6,126 nt of DNA from JAYZVT01 sp050248375. Lineage in GTDB: Bacteria > Pseudomonadota > Alphaproteobacteria > Rhizobiales > Methyloligellaceae. Both the position numbers and the translations under genes were made by a program. The notes beneath the pieces are model-generated. The model was not told the DNA's origin, did no database searches, and saw only the letters and a list, made by a program, of their open reading frames with translations. The stretch is taken from assembly GCA_050248375.1 (NCBI GenBank), contig JBFWSL010000221.1, forward strand, positions 1 through 6,126, in the 5' to 3' direction. Shown here in pieces: positions 1-5,897 of the stretch; the stretch's first letter is position 1, and the number at the start of each line of letters is the position of its first letter.

Positions 1-2
1 AC

Positions 3-209
3 ACGTCCAAGACCGGCGGTGAGACCGAGGCCGCTCCGAAGATCTGGGAAGACATGGCCGGCTTTGTCGCTGCCGCGGAAAAGATGAAGACCGCGGCCGC
101 GCAGGGGGTGGGTGCCGCCGCTCAGGGCATTGGAGCCTACAAGGCGGCATTCGGCGAAGTCGTGAAGAACTGCAAGTCCTGTCACGAAGCCTATCGCATC
201 AAGAAATAA
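3..209 (+). CDS. Class II cytochrome c (cytochrome c' / c-556 family), 3' part only
   Basis: The gene enters from the left edge; 68 codons and the TAA stop are visible. The heme-binding motif CKSCH (bases 171-185) lies only seven residues from the C-terminus (HEAYRIKK end). That is the hallmark of class II cytochromes c, four-helix-bundle periplasmic monoheme proteins; class I proteins carry the motif near the N-terminus. The preceding Ala/Lys-rich stretch, with a conserved-looking Trp early in the visible part (IWEDMAGF), fits the last two helices. Family members either bind small gases (high-spin c') or carry electrons (low-spin c-556). The residue that decides this, an N-terminal Met ligand, lies outside the window, so the subtype cannot be assigned. 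It is followed after 65 bp by another cytochrome gene on the same strand. Confidence 0.9.
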   Translation, partial: TSKTGGETEAAPKIWEDMAGFVAAAEKMKTAAAQGVGAAAQGIGAYKAAFGEVVKNCKSCHEAYRIKK

Positions 210-223
210 TTACGTGCATGTTG

Positions 224-252
224 CAGCCGCGCGATCCGGGGTCGCGTGGCTG
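224..252 (+). promoter_or_regulatory. Intercistronic hairpin, 11-bp stem, no T-run
   Basis: CAGCCGCGCGA (224-234) pairs with TCGCGTGGCTG (242-252) across a 7-base loop, with one G-U wobble. It begins 15 bases after the stop of the class II cytochrome c gene and ends 10 bases before the Shine-Dalgarno of the next gene. No run of T follows on either strand, so it is not a classical rho-independent terminator. It could protect the 3' end of the upstream message, mark an RNA processing site or partly attenuate transcription into the downstream genes. The pairing is read directly from the sequence; the role is inferred. Confidence 0.55.
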
Positions 253-274
253 AAATCGAGTCAAGGAGGGCAGC

Positions 275-1225
275 ATGCGACGCCTTGTCTGGGCGGTCGT
301 TATCCTCGGAATTCTGGGGGCGGTCGTCTTCTATTTCCTGACGATGCCCCGGACCATCGCGGCGTCGGCGATTCCGTCCCATACTCCCGACGTGAAGAAT
401 GGCGAGTATATGTTCTACGCCGGCGGCTGCGCGTCCTGTCACGCGACGCCCGCGTCGGACAAATGCGACGATCCCAAATACACCGATGCGCACGCTCTGG
501 GAGGCGGGCGCTGCCTGAATACGCCGTTCGGCAGCTTCAGCGTGCCGAACATTTCCTCCGACAAGGCGCATGGCATCGGTGGCTGGACCCCTCTCGAGTT
601 CGTCAATGCCATGGTGCGCGGTGTCGCGCCGGATGGAAGCCATTATTACCCGGCCTTTCCCTACACCTCCTACCAGCGCATGAAGCTGACCGACCTTCTG
701 GACCTGAAGGCCTATCTTGATACGGTGCCCGCCGTGCAGACCGACGCGCCGCCCCACGATCTGGCGCTGCCGTTCCGCCTGCGCCGCGGTCTCGGCCTTT
801 GGAAGCTGCTGTTCCTCGACGGCAAGCCGTTCGAGCCGTCGCCCGGAGCCAGCGACAAGGTGAACCGTGGCGGATATCTCGTGGAGGGTCCGGGCCATTG
901 CGGTGAATGCCATTCCCCGCGCAATCTGCTGGGCGGGGTGGTCGCCTCCGCGAAGCTGTCGGGCGGGCCCTCTCCCGAAGGCGAGGGATGGATACCCAAT
1001 ATCAGCCCCCACAAGACCGGTATCGGCGACTGGAGCGAGGACGAGATCGCCTATTCGCTGGAAAGCGGCCTCACTCCGTCCTTTGACGCTTTCGGCGGTC
1101 CCATGGCGGCGGTGCAGGCCAACACCGCGAAGCTGACTCCCGAGGATCGCGCGGCCATGGCGGCGTATCTGAAGACGGTTCCGGCCGTCGCTTCCAGCCG
1201 GCCCGGCAAGGATTCCGCAAAATGA
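275..1225 (+). CDS. Diheme c-type cytochrome, ADH cytochrome-subunit type
   Basis: A 316-residue protein with two class I cytochrome c domains. Residues 4-22 form a hydrophobic segment after MRR, either a signal peptide or an uncleaved anchor, which would place the hemes in the periplasm. Heme motifs are CASCH at 52-56 (bases 428-442) and CGECH at 209-213 (bases 899-913). Likely axial methionines are M136 (in YTSYQRM) and M277 (in FGGPMAAV). Both domains contain PNIS, and the layout resembles the cytochrome subunits of membrane alcohol and gluconate dehydrogenases, though those usually have three hemes. An extra cysteine pair (C64, C80) sits in an insertion after the first heme. The ATG is chosen because AAGGAGG (263-269) lies 5 bases upstream. 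The stop overlaps the next start by 4 bp (ATGA), so it is co-translated with the caspase-like gene. No dehydrogenase partner lies in the window, so its electron donor is unknown. Confidence 0.9.
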   Translation: MRRLVWAVVILGILGAVVFYFLTMPRTIAASAIPSHTPDVKNGEYMFYAGGCASCHATPASDKCDDPKYTDAHALGGGRCLNTPFGSFSVPNISSDKAHGIGGWTPLEFVNAMVRGVAPDGSHYYPAFPYTSYQRMKLTDLLDLKAYLDTVPAVQTDAPPHDLALPFRLRRGLGLWKLLFLDGKPFEPSPGASDKVNRGGYLVEGPGHCGECHSPRNLLGGVVASAKLSGGPSPEGEGWIPNISPHKTGIGDWSEDEIAYSLESGLTPSFDAFGGPMAAVQANTAKLTPEDRAAMAAYLKTVPAVASSRPGKDSAK

Positions 1226-2796
1226 AGGCCGCGACGTTCCGGCTGACGGCATTCGCTGCAATGTTGTCGGTTGCGTCGCCCATGCAGGCCGAGGCCCGCG
1301 ATCCGGCCATATTCGGACTTGTGGTGGGCATCGACGACTACATTGGCGAGCGCAACGATCTTGAAGGCGCGGTCGCGGATGCGCGGGACATCGCCGGCGC
1401 GTTGAACAGCGCCGGCGCCAGGGAGGTCAGGAAGTTCCTCGACAAGGAAGCCACCAAGGCCAATATCGAGAGGGCCTACCACGAACTTCTGGACAAGGCC
1501 CAGCCCGACGACACCATCTTCTTCACCTTCGCCGGCCATGGCAGTCAGGAGCCCGAGCCGGCCGGCCGCAACGACGAGGCCGACGGCAAGAACGAGAACT
1601 TTCTGCTCGCGGGCTATTCGCCGAGCGGGGAGGGCACTCTCGAGCGCATCGTCGATGACGAGATTTCCGAATGGCTTCTGAAGGCCGAGAAAAAGAAGGT
1701 GAGGGTCGTCTTCGTCGCCGACTCCTGCCATTCCGGAACCATGAATCGCAGCGCCCGCGCCGAGACCGTGCGTTTCCGCAACGGCCAGTTCGGCAACATC
1801 ACGCAGGACAGGCTGAAGCTGCCTTCCGCGGAAGCCGCCAGGATCACGCAGGACGATTTCACCACCGTCACCTTCGTTGGAGCCACCACCGAGGACCAGT
1901 TGACCCCCGAGGTCACCATTGATGGGCAGAAACGCGGGGCGTTGAGCTGGGCGCTCTCGCGAGCCATCGAGGGGCGTGCCGACCGGGACGGGGATGGCGT
2001 GGTCACCCAGGTGGAATTGCTCGGCTTTGTGGTGCCCGCGGTCCATGCCCAGGTCGAGAGCCAGCAGACGCCCCAGGTGGCGCCGCTGCGCGCCCGGAAT
2101 CTTGGTTTGTTCAACATAGGCGGCGCCGCCGCGCCGGCTTCGGCGCGGCCCAAGACGCCGCCGCTGAAGGTCGCGGTCGATGGCGGTACGGCCGGCTCGC
2201 TGGGCGACGTGCCTTTCGTGGATGTGGTGGAGAACAAGTCGGATGCCGATCTTATCTGGTATGCCGCCACCGGCACCGTCGAGCACAAGATCGGCGGCGT
2301 GGTCGCCATCGGCGTGGACGCTGCCAGGATCGGCCCTGTAGCCACCAAGTGGGCGGCGCTCAAGTTCCTCAAGCAGTATGCCGCCAGCGATGCGGTCGAG
2401 GCCGTCGTCGCCAGCGGCAACCGCCGGCACAATGTCGGCGAGGTGGTGCAGGTGACCGTGTCCGGTGCGAAATATCCGTATCTGACGATGTTCAACCTGC
2501 CGCCGGATGGCCGGGTTGAATTCTTCATTCCCGATCCGCGTAACAAGGGAGAAGCGGAGAAGGACTGGCGTGGCAACTCGTTCACGGAAAAATTCCGTGT
2601 CGCCGATCCGCCCTACGGCGCGGAGCATCTGGTCGCCATTTTCTCCAGGGAGATACTGAGCGATCTTCACGCCGTCCTGGCGGCCATGAAGACGGCCAGG
2701 GATGCGGGTGCCCTTCGCACGGTATTGGAGCAGGCACTCAAGGGTCGCGACGTGCAGATCGGCGTCCTCGACATCTACACAGGTGCGGGCGGGTGA
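1222..2796 (+). CDS. Secreted caspase-like protease (peptidase C14) with EF-hand-like loop and C-terminal DUF4384-like domain
   Basis: A 524-residue protein. Residues 1-25 look like a signal peptide ending in AEA before RDP, so it should act in the periplasm or outside. Residues 30-298 match a caspase/metacaspase p20-like fold: FGLVVGIDDY strand, catalytic His106 in FAGHGSQ (codon at 1537) and catalytic Cys169 in DSCHSG (codon at 1726). Both dyad residues are present, so activity is expected. Residues 254-265 form a canonical 12-residue EF-hand loop (DRDGDGVVTQVE, bases 1981-2016). After an Ala/Pro linker (about 300-314) the C-terminal part includes a DUF4384-like region (about 402-475: GEVVQVTVS, then a hydrophobic strand and DGRVEFFIPD). 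Family proteases cleave after basic residues (metacaspases) or Asp (caspases); the preference is not readable here. The start is the ATG in the ATGA overlap with the diheme cytochrome gene, with AAGGA at 1208-1212. No terminator is seen after the stop. Confidence 0.9.
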   Translation: MKAATFRLTAFAAMLSVASPMQAEARDPAIFGLVVGIDDYIGERNDLEGAVADARDIAGALNSAGAREVRKFLDKEATKANIERAYHELLDKAQPDDTIFFTFAGHGSQEPEPAGRNDEADGKNENFLLAGYSPSGEGTLERIVDDEISEWLLKAEKKKVRVVFVADSCHSGTMNRSARAETVRFRNGQFGNITQDRLKLPSAEAARITQDDFTTVTFVGATTEDQLTPEVTIDGQKRGALSWALSRAIEGRADRDGDGVVTQVELLGFVVPAVHAQVESQQTPQVAPLRARNLGLFNIGGAAAPASARPKTPPLKVAVDGGTAGSLGDVPFVDVVENKSDADLIWYAATGTVEHKIGGVVAIGVDAARIGPVATKWAALKFLKQYAASDAVEAVVASGNRRHNVGEVVQVTVSGAKYPYLTMFNLPPDGRVEFFIPDPRNKGEAEKDWRGNSFTEKFRVADPPYGAEHLVAIFSREILSDLHAVLAAMKTARDAGALRTVLEQALKGRDVQIGVLDIYTGAGG

Positions 2797-2821
2797 CTCG
2801 GTTAACAGGTCCGGCGGGGGC

Positions 2822-2944
2822 ATGCGAGTTAGTAAAGATGATGAACTGCGAGAGACTTTTCCGCCAATTGCTGAGAACATGCCGGGGAAAATGAACGACG
2901 GGCAGTGGCGGCCGTTCATGTGCCATTCAGACGGCGAGCTTTAG
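2822..2944 (+). CDS. Doubtful 40-codon ORF in the caspase/cytochrome gap
   Basis: An ATG at 2822 opens a 40-codon frame (MRVSKDDELRETFPP…) ending with TAG at 2942-2944, filling most of the gap. A G-rich run lies just upstream, but it is not a good Shine-Dalgarno, and there is no recognisable motif, signal peptide or membrane segment. Codon use is less GC-biased at third positions than in the neighbours. The stretch may equally be untranslated leader or promoter DNA for the next gene, or the remnant of a coding region. I do not recognise it. Confidence 0.15.
   Translation: MRVSKDDELRETFPPIAENMPGKMNDGQWRPFMCHSDGEL
2891..2919 (+). promoter_or_regulatory. Inverted repeat upstream of the large cytochrome gene (operator or leader hairpin candidate)
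   Basis: ATGAACG (2891-2897) and CGTTCAT (2913-2919) are perfect 7-base inverted copies separated by 15 bases, so the half-site centres lie 22 bases (about two helical turns) apart. They sit 68-96 bases ahead of the chosen start at 2987. This geometry suits a dimeric DNA-binding regulator, or a weak stem in the mRNA leader. No convincing -35/-10 pair was found nearby, so the promoter position is unknown. Confidence 0.3.
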
Positions 2945-2976
2945 ACGGTGTGCGAGAACGCCAACTCCACGCCAGC

Positions 2977-2981
2977 GGAGG
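2977..2981 (+). promoter_or_regulatory. Ribosome binding site deciding the start at 2987
   Basis: GGAGG lies 5 bases before the ATG at 2987. This favours that ATG over an in-frame GTG at 2948, which would add 13 polar residues ahead of the signal peptide and has no comparable site. Confidence 0.75.
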
Positions 2982-2986
2982 TTAAG

Positions 2987-5539
2987 ATGAATTCGCGCAT
3001 AGGTTTGACATCGATATCCGTGCTCGCCCTCGCCGTCGCAGGCGTGATGGGAGCATTTGGTGCACTTGCCGCCGATCAGGCCGCCGACAAGGCCGCGGCA
3101 TCGGTGCAGGTGGCCCAGGAAGCTCCTGCCGCCGAGCCCCCGGCTGCCGCCGCGGCACCCGCCGAGGCTGCCCCGGCCCCCGAACCCGCTCCGGCGCCCG
3201 AACCGGCTCCGGCGCAGGTCCAGGCACCACCCCCCGAACCGGCCCCGGCGCAGGTCCAGGCACCACCCCCTGAGCCCGCACCCGCTCAGGTTCAGGCCCC
3301 TGAGCCCGTGCCTCAGCCCGAACCGGCCCCGGCACAGGCCGAGGCGCCCGAACCGGCGCCCGCGCCTGCACCCGAGCCACAGCCGGCTGTGGCCCAGGCG
3401 AGCATACCGGCTCCCAGCGACCCGATTGCCCTTGGTGCGTTCAAGGCGCTGGATAAACATTGCGCCCGCTGCCATCAGGTCGGCTATATCGACAAGCCGA
3501 AGAAGAACTTCGGTAACGTCCTGCAGCTCGACGAACTGGCCAAGGACTCCCACTTCATCCAGCCGGGCTTGCCGGAGGGGTCGCGCCTGTTCAAGACGCT
3601 GCTCGACGGCACCATGCCCTACGACGTGCTGCAGGAGTTCTCCGGCGGCGAGGAGCCGACGGAAGAAGAAATCAAGGCGATCGCCGACTGGATCGTCTCG
3701 CTTGCGCCGCCCAAGTGCGACCGCAAGCCGATCGCCAGCGCCGAAATCGTCGATCTCATCGCGTCCGACCTCAACGCCCAGCCCGACCATCGCCGTGAAG
3801 GCATGCGCTACATCACGCTCTCGCATTTCTATAACGCCTGCGAGACGGACGAGCACATGACGCGCATGCGTCAGGGTGTGGTGAAGCTGCTCAACAGCCT
3901 GAGCCGCCAGTCGGACGTGCTGAAGATGCGCACCATCGACAAGGAGCAGACGATCATCGCCTTCAACCTCGATGACCTGAAGTGGGAGGAAAGCGACTGG
4001 GAGAAGATCATCAAGTCGTATCCCTACGCCAACCGTCCCGACACCACGACCTACCAGACGGTGAAGCAGGTCACCGACACCGCCCTCCCGTGGGTGCGGG
4101 GCGACTGGTTCGCGTTCACCGCGTCGCGTCCGCCGCTCTATTACGATCTGCTGAAGCTGCCGGACAGCTTCCAGGAGCTGCAGAAGCAGTTCAACCTGGA
4201 CGTCACCGCGAACATCGAGAAGTTCCGTGCCGCGCGCGCCGGCTTCCAGAAGTCCGGCGTATCGAAGCACAACCGGCTGATCGAGCGTCATTCGATCGAC
4301 ACCGGCTACTTCTGGACCTCCTACGACTTCAAGGGCGACCGTCCAGAGCAGAGCCTGTTCGTGCGGCCGCTGGGTCCCAAGGGCAAGAATGCCTTCAAGG
4401 AAGACGGTGGTGAATCCATCTTCAGCCTGCCCAACGGCTTCCAGGGCTACTACCTGAACACGGCTGACGGAAAGCGGCTCGAGAAAGGTCCTACCGAGAT
4501 CGTGCTGGACGACAGCCAGCTCGACCGGGCGGTGACCAATGGCATTTCGTGCTTCGGCTGCCACAACCAGGGCATCCGCCGGGCGACGGACGAGATCCGC
4601 AAGCATGTATTCGCTGACCGGACCTTCGACCGCGAGACCCGCGAGACTGTGAAAGCGCTGTATCCCACAGTCGAGGAAATGAACACGATGCTCGACGACG
4701 ACTACAACCGCTTCCGCACCGCCATGCTGCGCGCCGGACTGGATCCCGATCTGGATTCCCAGCAGGCCGGCATCGAGAGCATCAATTTCCTCTCCAAGCA
4801 GTACGAGAAGGTTCTCGACCTGCGTCTGGCGGCTGCCGAGTACGGCATTCCCCCCGAGCAGCTTGCCGACGGCCTGGCCGCCGACGGCGGCGAGTCCTTC
4901 CGCGTGAAGCGGCGGCTCGAGCAGGGTGTGCTTCCGCGTGAGCAGTTCGAGGCGTTCTTCGCCGATGTCATCGAGAAGGTTACCGACGACATCCGGGTGG
5001 AAACCGCTGCGGGCAAGAGCTCCGACGTGACCACGCTCGCGGCCGAGAAGCCCAAGGGCAAGGAGGAGTTCGACCTGGCGCTGATTTCCGACAAGTCGGA
5101 ATATGTGGCGGGCGAGTTGCTCACCCTTACGGTGACTTCCAAGGAGAAGTGCAACCTCACGCTCATCAACGTCGACGGCAAGGGTGTCGGCACCGTCATC
5201 TTCCCCAACAAGTTCCAGCAGGACAACCTGATCACTGCTGGCCAGGAGGTGAAGCTGCCGGGTGACAAGGCGCCCTTCCAGCTCCGCCTGAAGGACAAGG
5301 GCAAGGAGACCGTCATTGCGGTGTGCAACGCCGACAGCAAGCTCGTGGACGGCATCAAGCACGACTTCAAGACGCGGTCATTCACCGACGTGGGCCAGTA
5401 TCGCGACTTCCTGACCCGCCAGATCGTGGTCGAGGCCAAGGAGAAGGCCGCCGAAGGCAAGGCCGCGATAAAGGAAGGCAAGGAGGCTCCCAAGCCTGCC
5501 GTGCTCGCCCGCACCGCGATCACCATCGAGGTGAAGTGA
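2987..5539 (+). CDS. Large secreted cytochrome c with Pro/Ala spacer, two CxxCH motifs and DUF4384-like C-terminus
   Basis: An 850-residue protein read from the ATG at 2987. Residues 1-28 are a signal peptide (hydrophobic core, then ALA before ADQ). Residues about 45-144 are a Pro/Ala/Glu/Gln-rich spacer. A cytochrome c domain follows (about 148-242): CARCH at 159-163 (bases 3461-3475), with likely axial Met210 in DGTMPYD. Its LDELAKDSHFIQPG…GSRLF wording resembles planctomycete-type cytochrome c domains. Residues about 255-520 form a long region I cannot assign, with YITLSHFYNAC, KLLNSLSR and WEKIIKSYPYA stretches. It ends in a second heme motif, CFGCH at 522-526 (bases 4550-4564), preceded by DRAVTNGIS. 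After a helical part, residues about 695-785 look like DUF4384 (GELLTLTVTS…NLTLINVDGKG), followed by a Lys/Ala/Glu-rich tail. It is probably a periplasmic diheme protein; no enzymatic role can be assigned. It shares the DUF4384-like module with the upstream protease and is closed by a terminator. Confidence 0.9.
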   Translation: MNSRIGLTSISVLALAVAGVMGAFGALAADQAADKAAASVQVAQEAPAAEPPAAAAAPAEAAPAPEPAPAPEPAPAQVQAPPPEPAPAQVQAPPPEPAPAQVQAPEPVPQPEPAPAQAEAPEPAPAPAPEPQPAVAQASIPAPSDPIALGAFKALDKHCARCHQVGYIDKPKKNFGNVLQLDELAKDSHFIQPGLPEGSRLFKTLLDGTMPYDVLQEFSGGEEPTEEEIKAIADWIVSLAPPKCDRKPIASAEIVDLIASDLNAQPDHRREGMRYITLSHFYNACETDEHMTRMRQGVVKLLNSLSRQSDVLKMRTIDKEQTIIAFNLDDLKWEESDWEKIIKSYPYANRPDTTTYQTVKQVTDTALPWVRGDWFAFTASRPPLYYDLLKLPDSFQELQKQFNLDVTANIEKFRAARAGFQKSGVSKHNRLIERHSIDTGYFWTSYDFKGDRPEQSLFVRPLGPKGKNAFKEDGGESIFSLPNGFQGYYLNTADGKRLEKGPTEIVLDDSQLDRAVTNGISCFGCHNQGIRRATDEIRKHVFADRTFDRETRETVKALYPTVEEMNTMLDDDYNRFRTAMLRAGLDPDLDSQQAGIESINFLSKQYEKVLDLRLAAAEYGIPPEQLADGLAADGGESFRVKRRLEQGVLPREQFEAFFADVIEKVTDDIRVETAAGKSSDVTTLAAEKPKGKEEFDLALISDKSEYVAGELLTLTVTSKEKCNLTLINVDGKGVGTVIFPNKFQQDNLITAGQEVKLPGDKAPFQLRLKDKGKETVIAVCNADSKLVDGIKHDFKTRSFTDVGQYRDFLTRQIVVEAKEKAAEGKAAIKEGKEAPKPAVLARTAITIEVK
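3119..3418 (+). repeat. Pro/Ala/Glu-rich low-complexity spacer with 36-bp tandem repeat
   Basis: About 100 codons inside the large cytochrome gene use almost only Pro, Ala, Glu, Gln and Val. Within it a 36-bp unit encoding APAQVQAPPPEP occurs at 3206-3241 and 3242-3277, with a shortened third copy (APAQVQAPEP) at 3278-3307. The first two copies are nearly identical at the DNA level, which points to recent duplication; the third has drifted. It is likely an extended, rigid tether between the N-terminus and the heme domain, comparable in composition to TonB spacers, and is prone to length variation. Confidence 0.85.
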
Positions 5540-5580
5540 CCGGGCAGCCCAACGGCTGGAAGACCTGAAGACACGAACAA

Positions 5581-5605
5581 GGGGAGGGCGGCATTCGCCC
5601 TCCCC
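5581..5605 (+). terminator. Rho-independent terminator after the large cytochrome gene
   Basis: GGGGAGGGCG (5581-5590) and CGCCCTCCCC (5596-5605) form a perfect 10-bp stem with a 5-base loop (GCATT), starting 41 bases after the stop. The following ATTTCGTT is a short, interrupted T-tract. It probably ends the transcript of the large cytochrome gene and separates it from the gene at 5898. Confidence 0.85.
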
Positions 5606-5897
5606 ATTTCGTTGCGCCAGGGGTTGCGGCCGCGGCATCGGGGCTTTCAGGACAGGCGAACGCGTTGCCTCCCCGCCGGTCCATAGAAATACAGCCAGGA
5701 AGAGCGCCTTGCCCTCGACCGCCAGGCCATGAACCGGATACTGTAGTCGCCTCGTCCCGCCAACGTTAACGGCGATCCTCTCGTGCGGTTTTTTCGCGGG
5801 AGAAGGCGGGCTACCATCGCTTCGCCGCAGTTCGGTGCGACACTGGCTGTGGCGGTGGTGCGGACCGCGTATCGGTCCGGGTTGCGTGGGAGTGGAA
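5606..5897. other. Non-coding stretch with no convincing gene
   Basis: Between the terminator and the next start I see no supported gene. Minus-strand frames are open across part of it, but they lack a ribosome binding site and a recognisable product, and one of them reads straight through the terminator hairpin. Small features are a CGTTAACG palindrome (5764-5771), a run of six T (5789-5794) with no strong stem before it, and a perfect hairpin at 5861-5879. The stretch presumably holds the promoter and leader of the downstream gene, but I cannot place -35/-10 boxes with confidence. Confidence 0.5.
5861..5879 (+). promoter_or_regulatory. Hairpin / inverted repeat just ahead of the last gene
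   Basis: CGGACCG (5861-5867) and CGGTCCG (5873-5879) form a perfect 7-bp stem around the loop CGTAT. It ends 8 bases before the GGGAG (5888-5892) that serves the start at 5898. It could be an operator or an mRNA leader stem affecting ribosome access; the sequence does not decide. Confidence 0.35.

Noticed and set aside
1051..2919. A long minus-strand open frame (622 codons) opposite the caspase-like gene
   Set aside because: It mirrors a well-supported + strand gene with intact catalytic motifs, has an Arg/Gly/His-rich composition with no recognisable domain, and reflects low stop density in GC-rich DNA.
2948..2986. GTG at 2948 as start of the large cytochrome
   Set aside because: It would place 13 polar residues before the signal peptide and lacks a good Shine-Dalgarno, whereas the ATG at 2987 has GGAGG 5 bases upstream.
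3206..3307. Tandem repeats as a CRISPR array or mobile element trace
   Set aside because: The 36-bp units are directly adjacent with no spacers, are in frame and encode a Pro/Ala linker, so they are a coding repeat.
2927..5362. A minus-strand open frame of 811 codons opposite the large cytochrome gene
   Set aside because: It is an antisense shadow: Leu/Gly/Arg-rich, with low-complexity Gly/Arg/Leu repeats opposite the Pro/Ala spacer, no start context and no domain, while the + strand has a signal peptide, two heme motifs and a ribosome binding site.
5764..5794. Second terminator suggested by a palindrome and a run of six T
   Set aside because: The only stem directly before the T-run is about 4 bp with a wobble pair, too weak to call; the CGTTAACG palindrome lies too far away.
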